Assembly (NCBI RefSeq): GCF_011947265.1
Contig: NZ_JAATHD010000022.1
Coordinates: 46,997 to 110,996 of the forward strand
From: Paenibacillus sp. HB172176
GTDB taxonomy: Bacteria; Bacillota; Bacilli; Paenibacillales; Paenibacillaceae
Reading direction: 5' to 3'
DNA length: 64,000 nt
Positions within the stretch are counted from its first letter, which is position 1, and each line of letters begins with the position of its first letter. The position numbers and the translations under genes are program-made. The notes beneath the pieces are model-generated. The model was not told the DNA's origin, searched no databases, and saw only the letters and a program-made list of their open reading frames with translations. Shown here one piece after another: positions 17,708 to 25,241 of the stretch.

Positions 17708-19429
17708 ATGAAAAAAACGCAAGCAAAAATCGCAGCAGCGCTGGCTGTGCTGGTCATCCTCAGCGCTTGTTCCAGTAATAACGCCAATAATAACAATAAT
17801 GCCACTCCTTCGCCGAATGCCGGCGAGACAGCTTCCAATCCGCCTTCAACGAGCGGAAGTTCCTTTGAGAACTGGGGTTCCTACGGATACACGCTCACGA
17901 ATAATCGTCATGTTCCCTTCAAAGAGATTACGGCCGATAACGTGAATGATCTTGGCGTCATCTGGTCTGCGGATCTGAAAACGCTCGACGCTGATGTCAA
18001 GAACGGGAATCAGTCTTATCCCGTAGTCATCGACGGCGTCATCTACTTGACGACGGCGGGCAATCAGGTGTTTGCGATGGATGCAATGACCGGAAGTACC
18101 ATTTGGCATTGGAAGCCGTCGGCCGAGCAAGCCGCGGGCTTCTCAAAAGCGGGGATCATCTCCAATCGCGGCGTAGCGGTAGGCGAAGGCAAAGTGTTCA
18201 CGCTCGCAGTCGATAATTCGCTAATCGCTCTGGATCAGAAGACGGGCGAACTTGTGAAGATGATCAAGCTTTCCGACTATATTGACGGTGTCACAATCGA
18301 GAACGGGTACTATGAGACGACCGCTCCGCAATATTACAAAGGCAATGTATATATCGGCAGCAGCGGCAGCGACAACGGCGTTCGAGGGTTTGTTGCCTCT
18401 TTCAAAGCCAGTGATTTGACGCCTGCATGGGATTCGCCGTTCTGGACCGTGCCGCCGAAGGGCCAGGATTGGCTTGCGAACAGCAAGTTTCAAGGCGGCG
18501 GAGCCGTATGGGATCCTGTTGCGATCGACGAAGAAACCGACATCATGTACTTCGCGACGGGCAATCCTGCTCCGGATTTCTTCGGCGATAATCGCCCTGG
18601 AGACAATCCGCATACCGATTCGGTCGTCGCTGTTAACGCTTTAACCGGGAAGCTTGTCTGGGCCAAGCAGGAAATCAGCCATGACATGCGGGATTACGAT
18701 GCGGCGGCATCGCCGATGCTTATTAACGCCAAGGTGAAAGGCGAACAGAAGAAGCTTGTCGTGCAAGGCGGCAAGTCCGGATTATGGTTCGCCTGGGATG
18801 CGGCTACGGGCGATGATGTCTGGAATGGCGTACCGTTCGCCAAGATCGAAAGCAAAGAACCGACGCCCGAAGGGACGATCAGTTATCCCGGCGTTCTCGG
18901 CGGGGAAAACTATGCGCCGGAGTCGTACGATCCCGCGACCAATTATGTGTTGATTCCCGGTATCGAAGAGCCCTCGCTCTACAAATCGGCAAAATCGGAA
19001 GATGAAGCGGCAACGCCGGATTTTCCAGGAGCGGCTGCTTTTGGCACCATGTATGAAGCGGTGCCTGACGTGAAGGGATATGGTACGGTAACCGCGATTA
19101 ACGTAGATACGGGAGAGCAGGCCTATCAGATCAAAACAACGGATGCGCAGCGCGGCGGATTGACGAGCACGGATTCGGGTCTTGCCTTCTTCGGCGAGCT
19201 GGACGGCAAGATCAATGCGCTTGACATTAAGGCGGGCAAGGTGATCTGGACCTTCCAGACATCTGGCGATAATGTTCAGGCTGCTCCGTCGTTGTTCACC
19301 GTCGACGGCAAGGAATATATGGTCTTCACCACGGGGGGATCGAAGCCGAAGGTACATGTTTTCGGTCTTGGCGGCGACAAGACGCAGGGGGCGGAAGGCG
19401 AAGCCGAAACGGGCGGTGCACACTCATAA
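17708..19429 (+). CDS. PQQ-dependent dehydrogenase lipoprotein with lanthanide-type Asp-Tyr-Asp motif
   Basis: A 573-residue quinoprotein of the methanol/alcohol dehydrogenase type, anchored by lipid at Cys21 (lipobox LSAC). Several propeller W-motifs are visible (AxDxxTGxxxW-like, near 122-133, 307-318, 361-372 and 503-514). The metal-site segment TGNPAPDFFGDNRPGDN gives Asn286; Asp222 in GSDNGVRG stands where Glu is usual. The catalytic segment is H325-D-M-R-D329-Y-D331: Asp329 is the expected catalytic base and Asp331 matches the extra aspartate that distinguishes lanthanide enzymes (XoxF, ExaF/PedH) from calcium ones. There is no vicinal Cys-Cys pair, no heme motif and no cysteine other than Cys21. 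The start ATG 17708 follows TTGGAGG; upstream residues in frame are not used. A TTGACA at 17602 has only a weak -10. Substrate is unknown. Confidence 0.9.
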   Translation: MKKTQAKIAAALAVLVILSACSSNNANNNNNATPSPNAGETASNPPSTSGSSFENWGSYGYTLTNNRHVPFKEITADNVNDLGVIWSADLKTLDADVKNGNQSYPVVIDGVIYLTTAGNQVFAMDAMTGSTIWHWKPSAEQAAGFSKAGIISNRGVAVGEGKVFTLAVDNSLIALDQKTGELVKMIKLSDYIDGVTIENGYYETTAPQYYKGNVYIGSSGSDNGVRGFVASFKASDLTPAWDSPFWTVPPKGQDWLANSKFQGGGAVWDPVAIDEETDIMYFATGNPAPDFFGDNRPGDNPHTDSVVAVNALTGKLVWAKQEISHDMRDYDAAASPMLINAKVKGEQKKLVVQGGKSGLWFAWDAATGDDVWNGVPFAKIESKEPTPEGTISYPGVLGGENYAPESYDPATNYVLIPGIEEPSLYKSAKSEDEAATPDFPGAAAFGTMYEAVPDVKGYGTVTAINVDTGEQAYQIKTTDAQRGGLTSTDSGLAFFGELDGKINALDIKAGKVIWTFQTSGDNVQAAPSLFTVDGKEYMVFTTGGSKPKVHVFGLGGDKTQGAEGEAETGGAHS

Positions 19430-19481
19430 CGGAGAAGGCCAAGGTGAAACGCGAATTCGTCGTTTCATCTTGGCCGATTCC

Positions 19482-19501
19482 ATTAAAGGAGATTAAAGGA
19501 G
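19482..19501 (+). repeat. Tandem duplicate of a ribosome-site decamer
   Basis: ATTAAAGGAG occurs twice head to tail (19482-19491, 19492-19501). Only the second copy is at a useful distance from the ATG at 19511. It may be a slippage duplication. Confidence 0.8.
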
Positions 19502-19510
19502 ATTTCTTTC

Positions 19511-20635
19511 ATGATAAGAACGAACAAAGGCAAACGCATCATGCTCTGGGCAGCATTTGCTGTGCTAGCTGCGATGCTATGGACGAATTCCGGGTATCGG
19601 GCAAATGCTCAGAAAGAAGCAAACGCTGCGCATATCGAGCTTGAACAAACCACGCTTACTGTCAAAGCGTGGCGTAATGACGGCTCTCATTTGATGGCGA
19701 TAAAGGGCAAGCTGAGTTATGAAGAGCATCCCGTCGCGAATGCGCTCCTTGTAACCGAACCTGCAGGGAAGAGCATCCTAACGGACAAGGAAGGCGTTTT
19801 CGAGCTCATCGTCGACCGCAGTCTGATCACCCGCAAACCCGTTCGAGTCGCATCATTAGACGAAGCGAGAATTGACGGCGAACCGGTAACGGAGGAAGCG
19901 GCGGAGTTGCTTCTGGCGGTTTCTGATGCAATAAGCGTGTACCATCCGATTGAGGTAACCAAAGTTGAGCCTTTGCTTTCGGATGGGAGCAGAGTCAAGG
20001 TGCATGCTCGAATAATGAGCGAATCTGAAGACCGAATTTCTTATTTCAGGGCAGACAAGTACCGAATTGCGGGCAGCGTCGAGGATGCCGACGGCAAACC
20101 GGTGAAGAACGCTATCGTATGGATCGATCGCGACCAAGGCGAGGGCTTCGCCAAGTCGACGCCTACCGACGAGTTCGGCAATTACGAGATGTATTATTGG
20201 CCTGAGGAGGAGGACACGAACCTTACCGTAATCGCAGGAACGCGTCAATACGCGCTGCCGGCGGGCAAGGTGTTGATCCTTCCAAGGCATACAAGCGTAA
20301 ATATTCGAATCCGGCTGCCGCGGGCGGGCTCCATTATTGAAGACAAGCCTCCCATGCTGATTTGTACAACTTCGAAGGGAGCGACCTATTCGGGCCTGAT
20401 GGCCGGACTCGATGTACCGGCAGGAACGCCTTATTCCTTGACAATACCCGATGAAGCCGGCCGCTTCGTACTGACGGTGCCCAAGGATGCTTGGGAGAAA
20501 GGGCCATTGTTTTTCGAGACGCTACTAACAAAGTTCGTCGAGCGGGATAAGGTGTTGAAGGCGGGGGACGAGCTTCCGGTCGATTTTGTGCAAGGGAAAG
20601 AGCATGATCCTAGAATTGAGGCAACGCCACACTAA
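19511..20635 (+). CDS. Secreted or membrane-anchored protein with carboxypeptidase-regulatory-like domains
   Basis: A 374-residue protein of unknown function. An N-terminal hydrophobic segment (residues 11-24, LWAAFAVLAAMLW) acts as signal peptide or anchor. The body has at least one segment typical of carboxypeptidase regulatory-like beta-sandwiches: near residue 185, YRIAGSVEDADGKPVKNAIVW, followed by TDEFGNYEMYYWP. A weaker similar pattern (GKLSYEEHPVANALLV ... TDKEGVFEL) lies near residues 64-100. It begins 81 bases after the dehydrogenase gene on the same strand, so they are probably cotranscribed, and it is convergent with pqqE. A role as partner or assembly protein for the dehydrogenase is possible but rests only on position. 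Confidence 0.7.
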   Translation: MIRTNKGKRIMLWAAFAVLAAMLWTNSGYRANAQKEANAAHIELEQTTLTVKAWRNDGSHLMAIKGKLSYEEHPVANALLVTEPAGKSILTDKEGVFELIVDRSLITRKPVRVASLDEARIDGEPVTEEAAELLLAVSDAISVYHPIEVTKVEPLLSDGSRVKVHARIMSESEDRISYFRADKYRIAGSVEDADGKPVKNAIVWIDRDQGEGFAKSTPTDEFGNYEMYYWPEEEDTNLTVIAGTRQYALPAGKVLILPRHTSVNIRIRLPRAGSIIEDKPPMLICTTSKGATYSGLMAGLDVPAGTPYSLTIPDEAGRFVLTVPKDAWEKGPLFFETLLTKFVERDKVLKAGDELPVDFVQGKEHDPRIEATPH

Positions 20636-20688
20636 TATCGATTCGCCAACGGCGGCGCTGGAAGCCAGATCATTATGTACATTCAGAT

Positions 20689-21771
20689 TTATTTGCCGCG
20701 ATAGGCATAATCAGAAGCTTCTCGCTCGCCGCTGTTGATTCTGCCGACCTTCTCGGAGATTACGTCGTGCAAGGGCGAACGCGTGCATACAGGATCCGCT
20801 GCTTGCGCGTCGCCTGTCAGCAGAAACGCTTGACAGCGGCATCCGCCGTAATCCAGCTCGCGCCTCTCGCAGCTTCTGCAAGGCTCCGACATCCATTCAA
20901 AGCCCCGAAAAGCATTAAAGGACGGGGATTCATGCCATATCCAGGCCAAATCTCGCTCAAGCGCATTCTCGAAGGTCAAGCTCTTGATTTCCGATGAAGC
21001 CGTGCAAGGCAGCACCCGTCCGTCAGGTGCGACCGTAAGAGAAAGCTTGCCCCATCCGCCCATGCAGGGCTTGGGGAAATCCTCGTAATAATCAGGAACA
21101 ATCCATAATAATTCCATGTGATGACCCAGCCGCTCGCTCGCCCGAATGAAGGCCTCCTCGGCTGTTCGTAGCTGTTCTCTTCCAGGAAGTAGCTGTTGAA
21201 CATTGCGAAGCGCCCAGCCGTAATATTGCGAATTGGCGAGCTCCAGCCTCTTCGCGCCCCAAGAGTGGCATAATTCAATAATTTCCTCGATTTGATGAAG
21301 GTTTGCCCGGTGGAGCACAACGTTCATATTTAGCGCTAGACCGCTGTCATGTATGATGTGGGCTGCTTGTCTTTTCAATTCATGAGCCTTGATGCCTGCA
21401 ATCGTATCCGCAAGCTCGGCAGATGCAGCCTGAACGCTAAGCTGAATGCTGTCTAAGCCGGCTGTCGAGAGCTGCACGGCTCGTTTTTTCGTCAAACCGA
21501 CGCCGCTGGTAATGAGATTCACATAGAGGTCCAACTCTCTTGCATGGCGAACGAGCCGTTCCAGATCCGGACGAAGCAGCGGTTCTCCACCCGTGAAATG
21601 CACCTGCGCAACCCCAAGCTCGCTTGCCTGCTTCAATATCCTCAGCCAAACGTCAGTCGGCAGCTCGCTCTCTTTCTTCTGAAGCTCGATTGGATTAGAG
21701 CAGTAGGGGCAATGAAGCGGACAACGATGCGTGAGCTCCGCGGTCAATGCATAAGGCAAGCTTGCGGTCAT
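20689..21771 (-). CDS. pqqE: PQQ biosynthesis radical-SAM enzyme PqqE
   Basis: A 360-residue radical-SAM/SPASM enzyme that forms the Glu-Tyr carbon-carbon bond in the PqqA peptide, the first step of pyrroloquinoline quinone synthesis. The SAM-cluster motif is C17-P-L-H-C21-P-Y-C24, followed by the GGEPLLRPD motif. The C-terminal SPASM region has the expected cysteines (LPCTASS, SEPCRSCER, GGCRC, DPVC). The ATG at 21771 overlaps the pqqD stop (ATGA), though the GGAGG site is only one base away; a GTG at 21783 is the alternative start. It is the last gene of pqqABCDE, all on the minus strand. Confidence 0.96.
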   Translation of the reverse strand: MTASLPYALTAELTHRCPLHCPYCSNPIELQKKESELPTDVWLRILKQASELGVAQVHFTGGEPLLRPDLERLVRHARELDLYVNLITSGVGLTKKRAVQLSTAGLDSIQLSVQAASAELADTIAGIKAHELKRQAAHIIHDSGLALNMNVVLHRANLHQIEEIIELCHSWGAKRLELANSQYYGWALRNVQQLLPGREQLRTAEEAFIRASERLGHHMELLWIVPDYYEDFPKPCMGGWGKLSLTVAPDGRVLPCTASSEIKSLTFENALERDLAWIWHESPSFNAFRGFEWMSEPCRSCERRELDYGGCRCQAFLLTGDAQAADPVCTRSPLHDVISEKVGRINSGEREASDYAYRGK

Positions 21772-22040
21772 ACCTCCAACCACCCTCTCTCGGCAGCTTC
21801 AGAGAAAAACGCCATAATATCCTCCTCAAGACCCCGTTGACCGTACTGCTGTTGAAGCTCCTCTATGATTTGAGCAATCGTCCGCTGACCATTGCAATGC
21901 CGCAATATCGCTCCAGCCGCTTCGTTAAGCTCGACAATCCGCTCCGGCAGCAGCAGAAGCTCCGTTTGACGGGCTGTGTCGTACTTCATGCGACCTGGAC
22001 TTCGCAGTCTCGGACGTTCGGACAGCGCCCATCGGCTCAT
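21768..22040 (-). CDS. pqqD: PQQ biosynthesis peptide chaperone PqqD
   Basis: A 90-residue small protein that binds the PqqA peptide and presents it to PqqE. It shows the family pattern: an early basic stretch (RPRLRSPGRMKYD), then LLLPERIVELNEAAGAILRHC and the helical C-terminal part. The length is normal. It overlaps pqqC upstream and pqqE downstream by four bases each, so the three proteins are likely made in step. It is encoded separately rather than fused to PqqC, as occurs in some methylotrophs. Confidence 0.95.
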   Translation of the reverse strand: MSRWALSERPRLRSPGRMKYDTARQTELLLLPERIVELNEAAGAILRHCNGQRTIAQIIEELQQQYGQRGLEEDIMAFFSEAAERGWLEV

Positions 22041-22753
22041 CGCTCAGTATCTCCGCCGGGATAGGCCAAGGATAATGCGTCCAATAAGGCCCAAAGAACA
22101 TTGCATTTGAAACACAGCGCCGCAATCGCCTGCTCCTGCTCTCTGCGGTCTCTGCATTCACGCAACACGATGCTGAGTCCATGATCCGCATCGCGCGGAG
22201 CCTGATGAAGCCGCGTCTGGAAGTAGGCAAGTCCTTCGGGGCGGATCCACGGATACAACTGCTCAAATACGCCAATTCTCTTGGAGACGAGAGAAGGCGC
22301 GAACAGCTCGGTCAAGGAGGAGGCGACGGCAATGGGCCATGGCTCCAGCCTGCAGAAATTCACATAAGCGTCTACGGCAAAGCGAACGGCCGGAAGAACA
22401 TGGCGCTCATCCAGCATTTCCTCTCGCGGGATGCCGGCCGCTTCGCCGAGACGAATCCAAGCCTCGATGCCGCCTTCGGCGCCTTCGCGTCCGTCGTGAT
22501 CGATAATCCGCTGAATCCATTCCCGGCGATCCTCCCGAGATGGCAGCTTTGACAGAATTAGCGCGTCTTTGACCGGGATGTTCTTCTGATAGTAAAAGCG
22601 ATTGGCAATCCAGGCCCGAACCTGCGAGGGAGCAAGCTTTCCTTCATGCATGGCGATATGATAGGGATGCTTGTCGTGATAACGCTCCTCTCCAACTTGC
22701 TTGAGACGCAGCGTGAACTGTTCATTCGACAGCAAATACGATTCCAACTTCAA
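22037..22753 (-). CDS. pqqC: Pyrroloquinoline-quinone synthase PqqC
   Basis: A 238-residue cofactor-free oxidase that performs the final ring closure and eight-electron oxidation to PQQ. The helical TenA-like fold is suggested by the N-terminal YHDKHPYHIAMHEGKL and the WIANRFYYQKNIPVKDA segment, which are close to known PqqC active-site regions, and by later conserved stretches (RRIIDHDG-like, DADHGLSIVL). It overlaps both pqqB and pqqD by four bases. The family and role are well established in Gram-negative bacteria; finding it here implies PQQ is made by this Gram-positive. Confidence 0.96.
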   Translation of the reverse strand: MKLESYLLSNEQFTLRLKQVGEERYHDKHPYHIAMHEGKLAPSQVRAWIANRFYYQKNIPVKDALILSKLPSREDRREWIQRIIDHDGREGAEGGIEAWIRLGEAAGIPREEMLDERHVLPAVRFAVDAYVNFCRLEPWPIAVASSLTELFAPSLVSKRIGVFEQLYPWIRPEGLAYFQTRLHQAPRDADHGLSIVLRECRDRREQEQAIAALCFKCNVLWALLDALSLAYPGGDTER

Positions 22754-23670
22754 ACCTCCATTTCCATTCCGTCAAACCCGACTTCGATGCCTTGCGCGGT
22801 CAAGCTTCGTCTTTCGACCGAATTCTCGACCAGCATCGGATTCGTGTTATTGATATGAATATAGACCTTTCGCCGCGCAGGGAATTTCGCAAGTTGGCTT
22901 GCGCTTCCTGCCGTTCCCGCAACGGGAAGATGGCCCATATCGAGAGCATTTCGTTCGGACACTCCTAGCGAGCAAAGCTCTTCGCTATGCCAGAAGGTGC
23001 CGTCCAGGAATATGCAATCCGCCTCTTCCAATTGCTTCTCCAGCGTCTGCGACCAGGTTTCAATTCCAGGGGCGTAAACGACGACGCCCTGCGTCGTCTC
23101 ATCCGTAATACGGTAACCCAAAACCCAAGACGGGGATTCTCCCGCCGTAAGATTCGAAAGGCTTGATCGGACATAAAGCGGGGGACTGTTCCCGAGATGA
23201 AAGGGCCTTACCTCTAATCTTCCCCCAAAAAGAGGAAAAGAATCCCCTGCAATCAGCTCTATCCATCTGTAGCTCGCGAAGGGTTCGACGATCCGTCGGA
23301 TCGGGAAGCCGTCCGATAGCGCTCCGAGAACAGGAGGGGGACCGTAAACGTCCAAAGCCGATCCCTGTCTGAGCTGAAGAAGTCCGGTCGTGTGATCCAA
23401 TTCCGCATCGGTCAGCAGCACAGCCTCAATCGGAGAGCTTCGCAAGGAAGGCCCGGGATGAAGGGAGGACTCCGCTTCCAATTGATGACAAATATCCGGG
23501 CCGGCGTTCAGCAAAGCCCAGCGGATGCCGTCGGGACTAATCGCAAGCGAATCATTCTTTCTGCTGCGCACGGACCCATCGCCGGTTCTTGCCCGCCGGC
23601 AGTTTGGGCATGCGCAATTCCATTGCGGAAACCCGCCTCCCGCGGCAGAGCCCAGCACTTTAATGATCAT
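22750..23670 (-). CDS. pqqB: PQQ biosynthesis protein PqqB (metallo-beta-lactamase fold)
   Basis: A 306-residue metallo-hydrolase-fold enzyme, reported in other species to hydroxylate the crosslinked Glu-Tyr intermediate. The start MIIKVLGSAAGGGFPQWNC is diagnostic of PqqB, followed by the N-terminal zinc-binding CACPNC motif, and by DAELDHTTGL at the metal site. The ATG at 23668-23670 follows AGGGGAG. It begins 48 bases after the pqqA stop and overlaps pqqC by four bases. Confidence 0.96.
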   Translation of the reverse strand: MIIKVLGSAAGGGFPQWNCACPNCRRARTGDGSVRSRKNDSLAISPDGIRWALLNAGPDICHQLEAESSLHPGPSLRSSPIEAVLLTDAELDHTTGLLQLRQGSALDVYGPPPVLGALSDGFPIRRIVEPFASYRWIELIAGDSFPLFGGRLEVRPFHLGNSPPLYVRSSLSNLTAGESPSWVLGYRITDETTQGVVVYAPGIETWSQTLEKQLEEADCIFLDGTFWHSEELCSLGVSERNALDMGHLPVAGTAGSASQLAKFPARRKVYIHINNTNPMLVENSVERRSLTAQGIEVGFDGMEMEV

Positions 23671-23718
23671 ATTTTCTCCCCTCTGCCGAAATGCTGCGGA
23701 TTGCTATTCCTTCAAGAG

Positions 23719-23790
23719 TTATTTCCGGTAAGCGTAGCAGGTAACTTCGGCGCATATTTCAATTATCTTGAAACTCGGCTTAACCCACAT
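23719..23790 (-). CDS. pqqA: PQQ precursor peptide PqqA
   Basis: A 23-residue peptide gene. It starts MWVKPSF, as PqqA does (MWxKP), and holds E15-V-T-C-Y19, the Glu and Tyr whose side chains become PQQ, at the same positions as in Klebsiella PqqA. It is preceded by GGGAGGTG (23796-23803) five bases from the ATG and followed 48 bases later by pqqB. The end is AYRK. Cysteines at residues 13 and 18, flanking the Glu-Tyr pair, are unusual for the family as I know it. Confidence 0.95.
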   Translation of the reverse strand: MWVKPSFKIIEICAEVTCYAYRK

Positions 23791-23861
23791 TGCCGCACCT
23801 CCCTCGATCGTTGTCAGATGTTCGTTCCCTTCATTCTATGTCGGTCCCGGGATGTCCAAGA

Positions 23862-23917
23862 AGCAAAAAAATAACGATGCGGTTCCCTCATCAAGTTGAA
23901 GGGTGAGCCGCATCGTT
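23862..23917 (-). terminator. Rho-independent terminator of the WGxxGxxG protein gene
   Basis: On the minus strand, AACGATGCGG and CCGCATCGTT form a 10-base stem (plus-strand 23908-23917 and 23873-23882) followed by TATTTTTTT. It separates this gene from pqqA, so the pqq promoter must lie in roughly 23800-23862; a tentative TTGGAC/TAGAAT pair there has only 15-base spacing. Confidence 0.88.
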
Positions 23918-23933
23918 ACTTCTTAGCCTTTCA

Positions 23934-24395
23934 TCATCGATCATTACGCTGGGGATTGCGATTCCGCATACCGAACAACCCGAGCAGCCCCAGCAATCCA
24001 AGCCAGCCCCATGCCTTATTGTTGTCGGAGGAAGTTACTGCAGTCGCGCGATACCCGCCGTCTTCAAAAGATTGGTCATGGTAAGTCCCGGGGCGGTTTA
24101 TTGTTCCGGAATGACTCCCGTTCGCGTTGCCGTTCAAGAACTGCGTTCCCGTATCCGTACCGTAGATGCTGACTTCATGTCCTTTTTCACTTAGGTTATG
24201 CAACGATCCGGCTTGCATTCCGGCATCGTAGCTTTTTGCGGAAATTCCGCTTTTCGTGCCGCTCGCTTCAGTCCCCATTCCGCTGCCCAATCCGCCGTTT
24301 CCGCCGTTATTGGCATGGGAATAGGCATAGGCCGAAGCGGCAAGCATCATAGAGGCCGCGACAATCCATACAACGCATAATATTGTTTTTCTCAT
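23934..24395 (-). CDS. Exported WGxxGxxG-type protein
   Basis: A 153-residue protein with an N-terminal signal peptide ending near SAYAYS, a low-complexity Gly/Ser/Asn-rich middle, and a C-terminal tail WGWLGLLGLLGLFG followed by basic residues (MRNRNPQRN). That three-part tail (motif, hydrophobic stretch, basic end) is the WGxxGxxG type found on exported proteins of Firmicutes, resembling a sorting signal. It lies on the same strand as the pqq operon but is separated from it by a terminator. No function is known to me. Confidence 0.75.
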   Translation of the reverse strand: MRKTILCVVWIVAASMMLAASAYAYSHANNGGNGGLGSGMGTEASGTKSGISAKSYDAGMQAGSLHNLSEKGHEVSIYGTDTGTQFLNGNANGSHSGTINRPGTYHDQSFEDGGYRATAVTSSDNNKAWGWLGLLGLLGLFGMRNRNPQRNDR

Positions 24396-24538
24396 GTATA
24401 CAACCTGCCTTTGTCAAAGATTTTTTCTTTGCGTTAGGTTCCCACAGGAGCGACGATCCTATACTAAGGCTTGTACTAATTCAATATCGCATTGTATATA
24501 GTGGTAATAAGACAAACGATAAAAGAGGGAGCTGCAGC

Positions 24539-25102
24539 ATGGAAACGTTGTACGTTTGGTTGATTAGTTTGTCGCTTGGCTTCGACGCGTTAATCGTTTC
24601 GGCTTCGTTAGGAATCCGTCGTGAGCCGAAAAACAAGTTGAAAATCGCGCTTGTATTCGCCGCGGCCGAATCTCTCATGCCGATTGCCGGTATGATTGTC
24701 GGGGGAGCGTTAGGACGTTTTTTTGGAGGAGCGCTCACGACGATAGGTGCTCTATTATTAATCGGAGTGGCGATTTATTTTCTTTTTTTCGATGATGACG
24801 ATGATGAGCGTACGGCGTTCGGGCAGTCTCTTGCAGGTTGGCCGCTGCTTGCGGCTGCGATTGGCATCAGTCTGGACGAGCTGGCGGTTGGCTTTTCTGC
24901 CGGATTAATGCAAATGCCGATCATGCTTGCGATTTTATTGTTTGCAGTCCAGTCATTCGCGTTTTCGCTAATTGGCGTTACATTCGGAGCAAGACTGGGA
25001 CGATTCCTCGGAGAATGGGCGGAGAAGGCTTCGGGCGTCGCGCTCGGGATTATGGGCGTTTGGATGTTGATCGAGAACGGTTTTTTTGGAATTTGCTTGT
25101 AG
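24539..25102 (+). CDS. MntP-like membrane protein (putative manganese efflux)
   Basis: A 187-residue membrane protein with six predicted helices in two related halves. Each half begins with an acidic helix motif (GFDALIVSASLG in the first, GISLDELAVGFSAG in the second), the pattern of the MntP/YtaF transporters that export Mn2+ or a related cation. The ATG at 24539 follows GAGGGAG; a longer open frame upstream has no ribosome site. No yybP-ykoY manganese riboswitch is apparent upstream. Metal specificity is inferred only from family resemblance. Confidence 0.8.
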   Translation: METLYVWLISLSLGFDALIVSASLGIRREPKNKLKIALVFAAAESLMPIAGMIVGGALGRFFGGALTTIGALLLIGVAIYFLFFDDDDDERTAFGQSLAGWPLLAAAIGISLDELAVGFSAGLMQMPIMLAILLFAVQSFAFSLIGVTFGARLGRFLGEWAEKASGVALGIMGVWMLIENGFFGICL

Positions 25103-25241
25103 GCTGGAGGATGCTTCGCTCATAAGTTTCATCTTTTTTTCTGCCGTCCTTCGTTTTTTTTGCTATACTGGGATAGCTCGATCATGACAAACGGGACAAC
25201 AACCGTTATCGGCAAAGTATACGAAAAGAAGTGATGATGCG

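Noticed and set aside
24396..24538. Possible manganese (yybP-ykoY) riboswitch before the MntP-like gene
   Set aside because: The region is too short and I could not find the conserved yybP-ykoY pieces.
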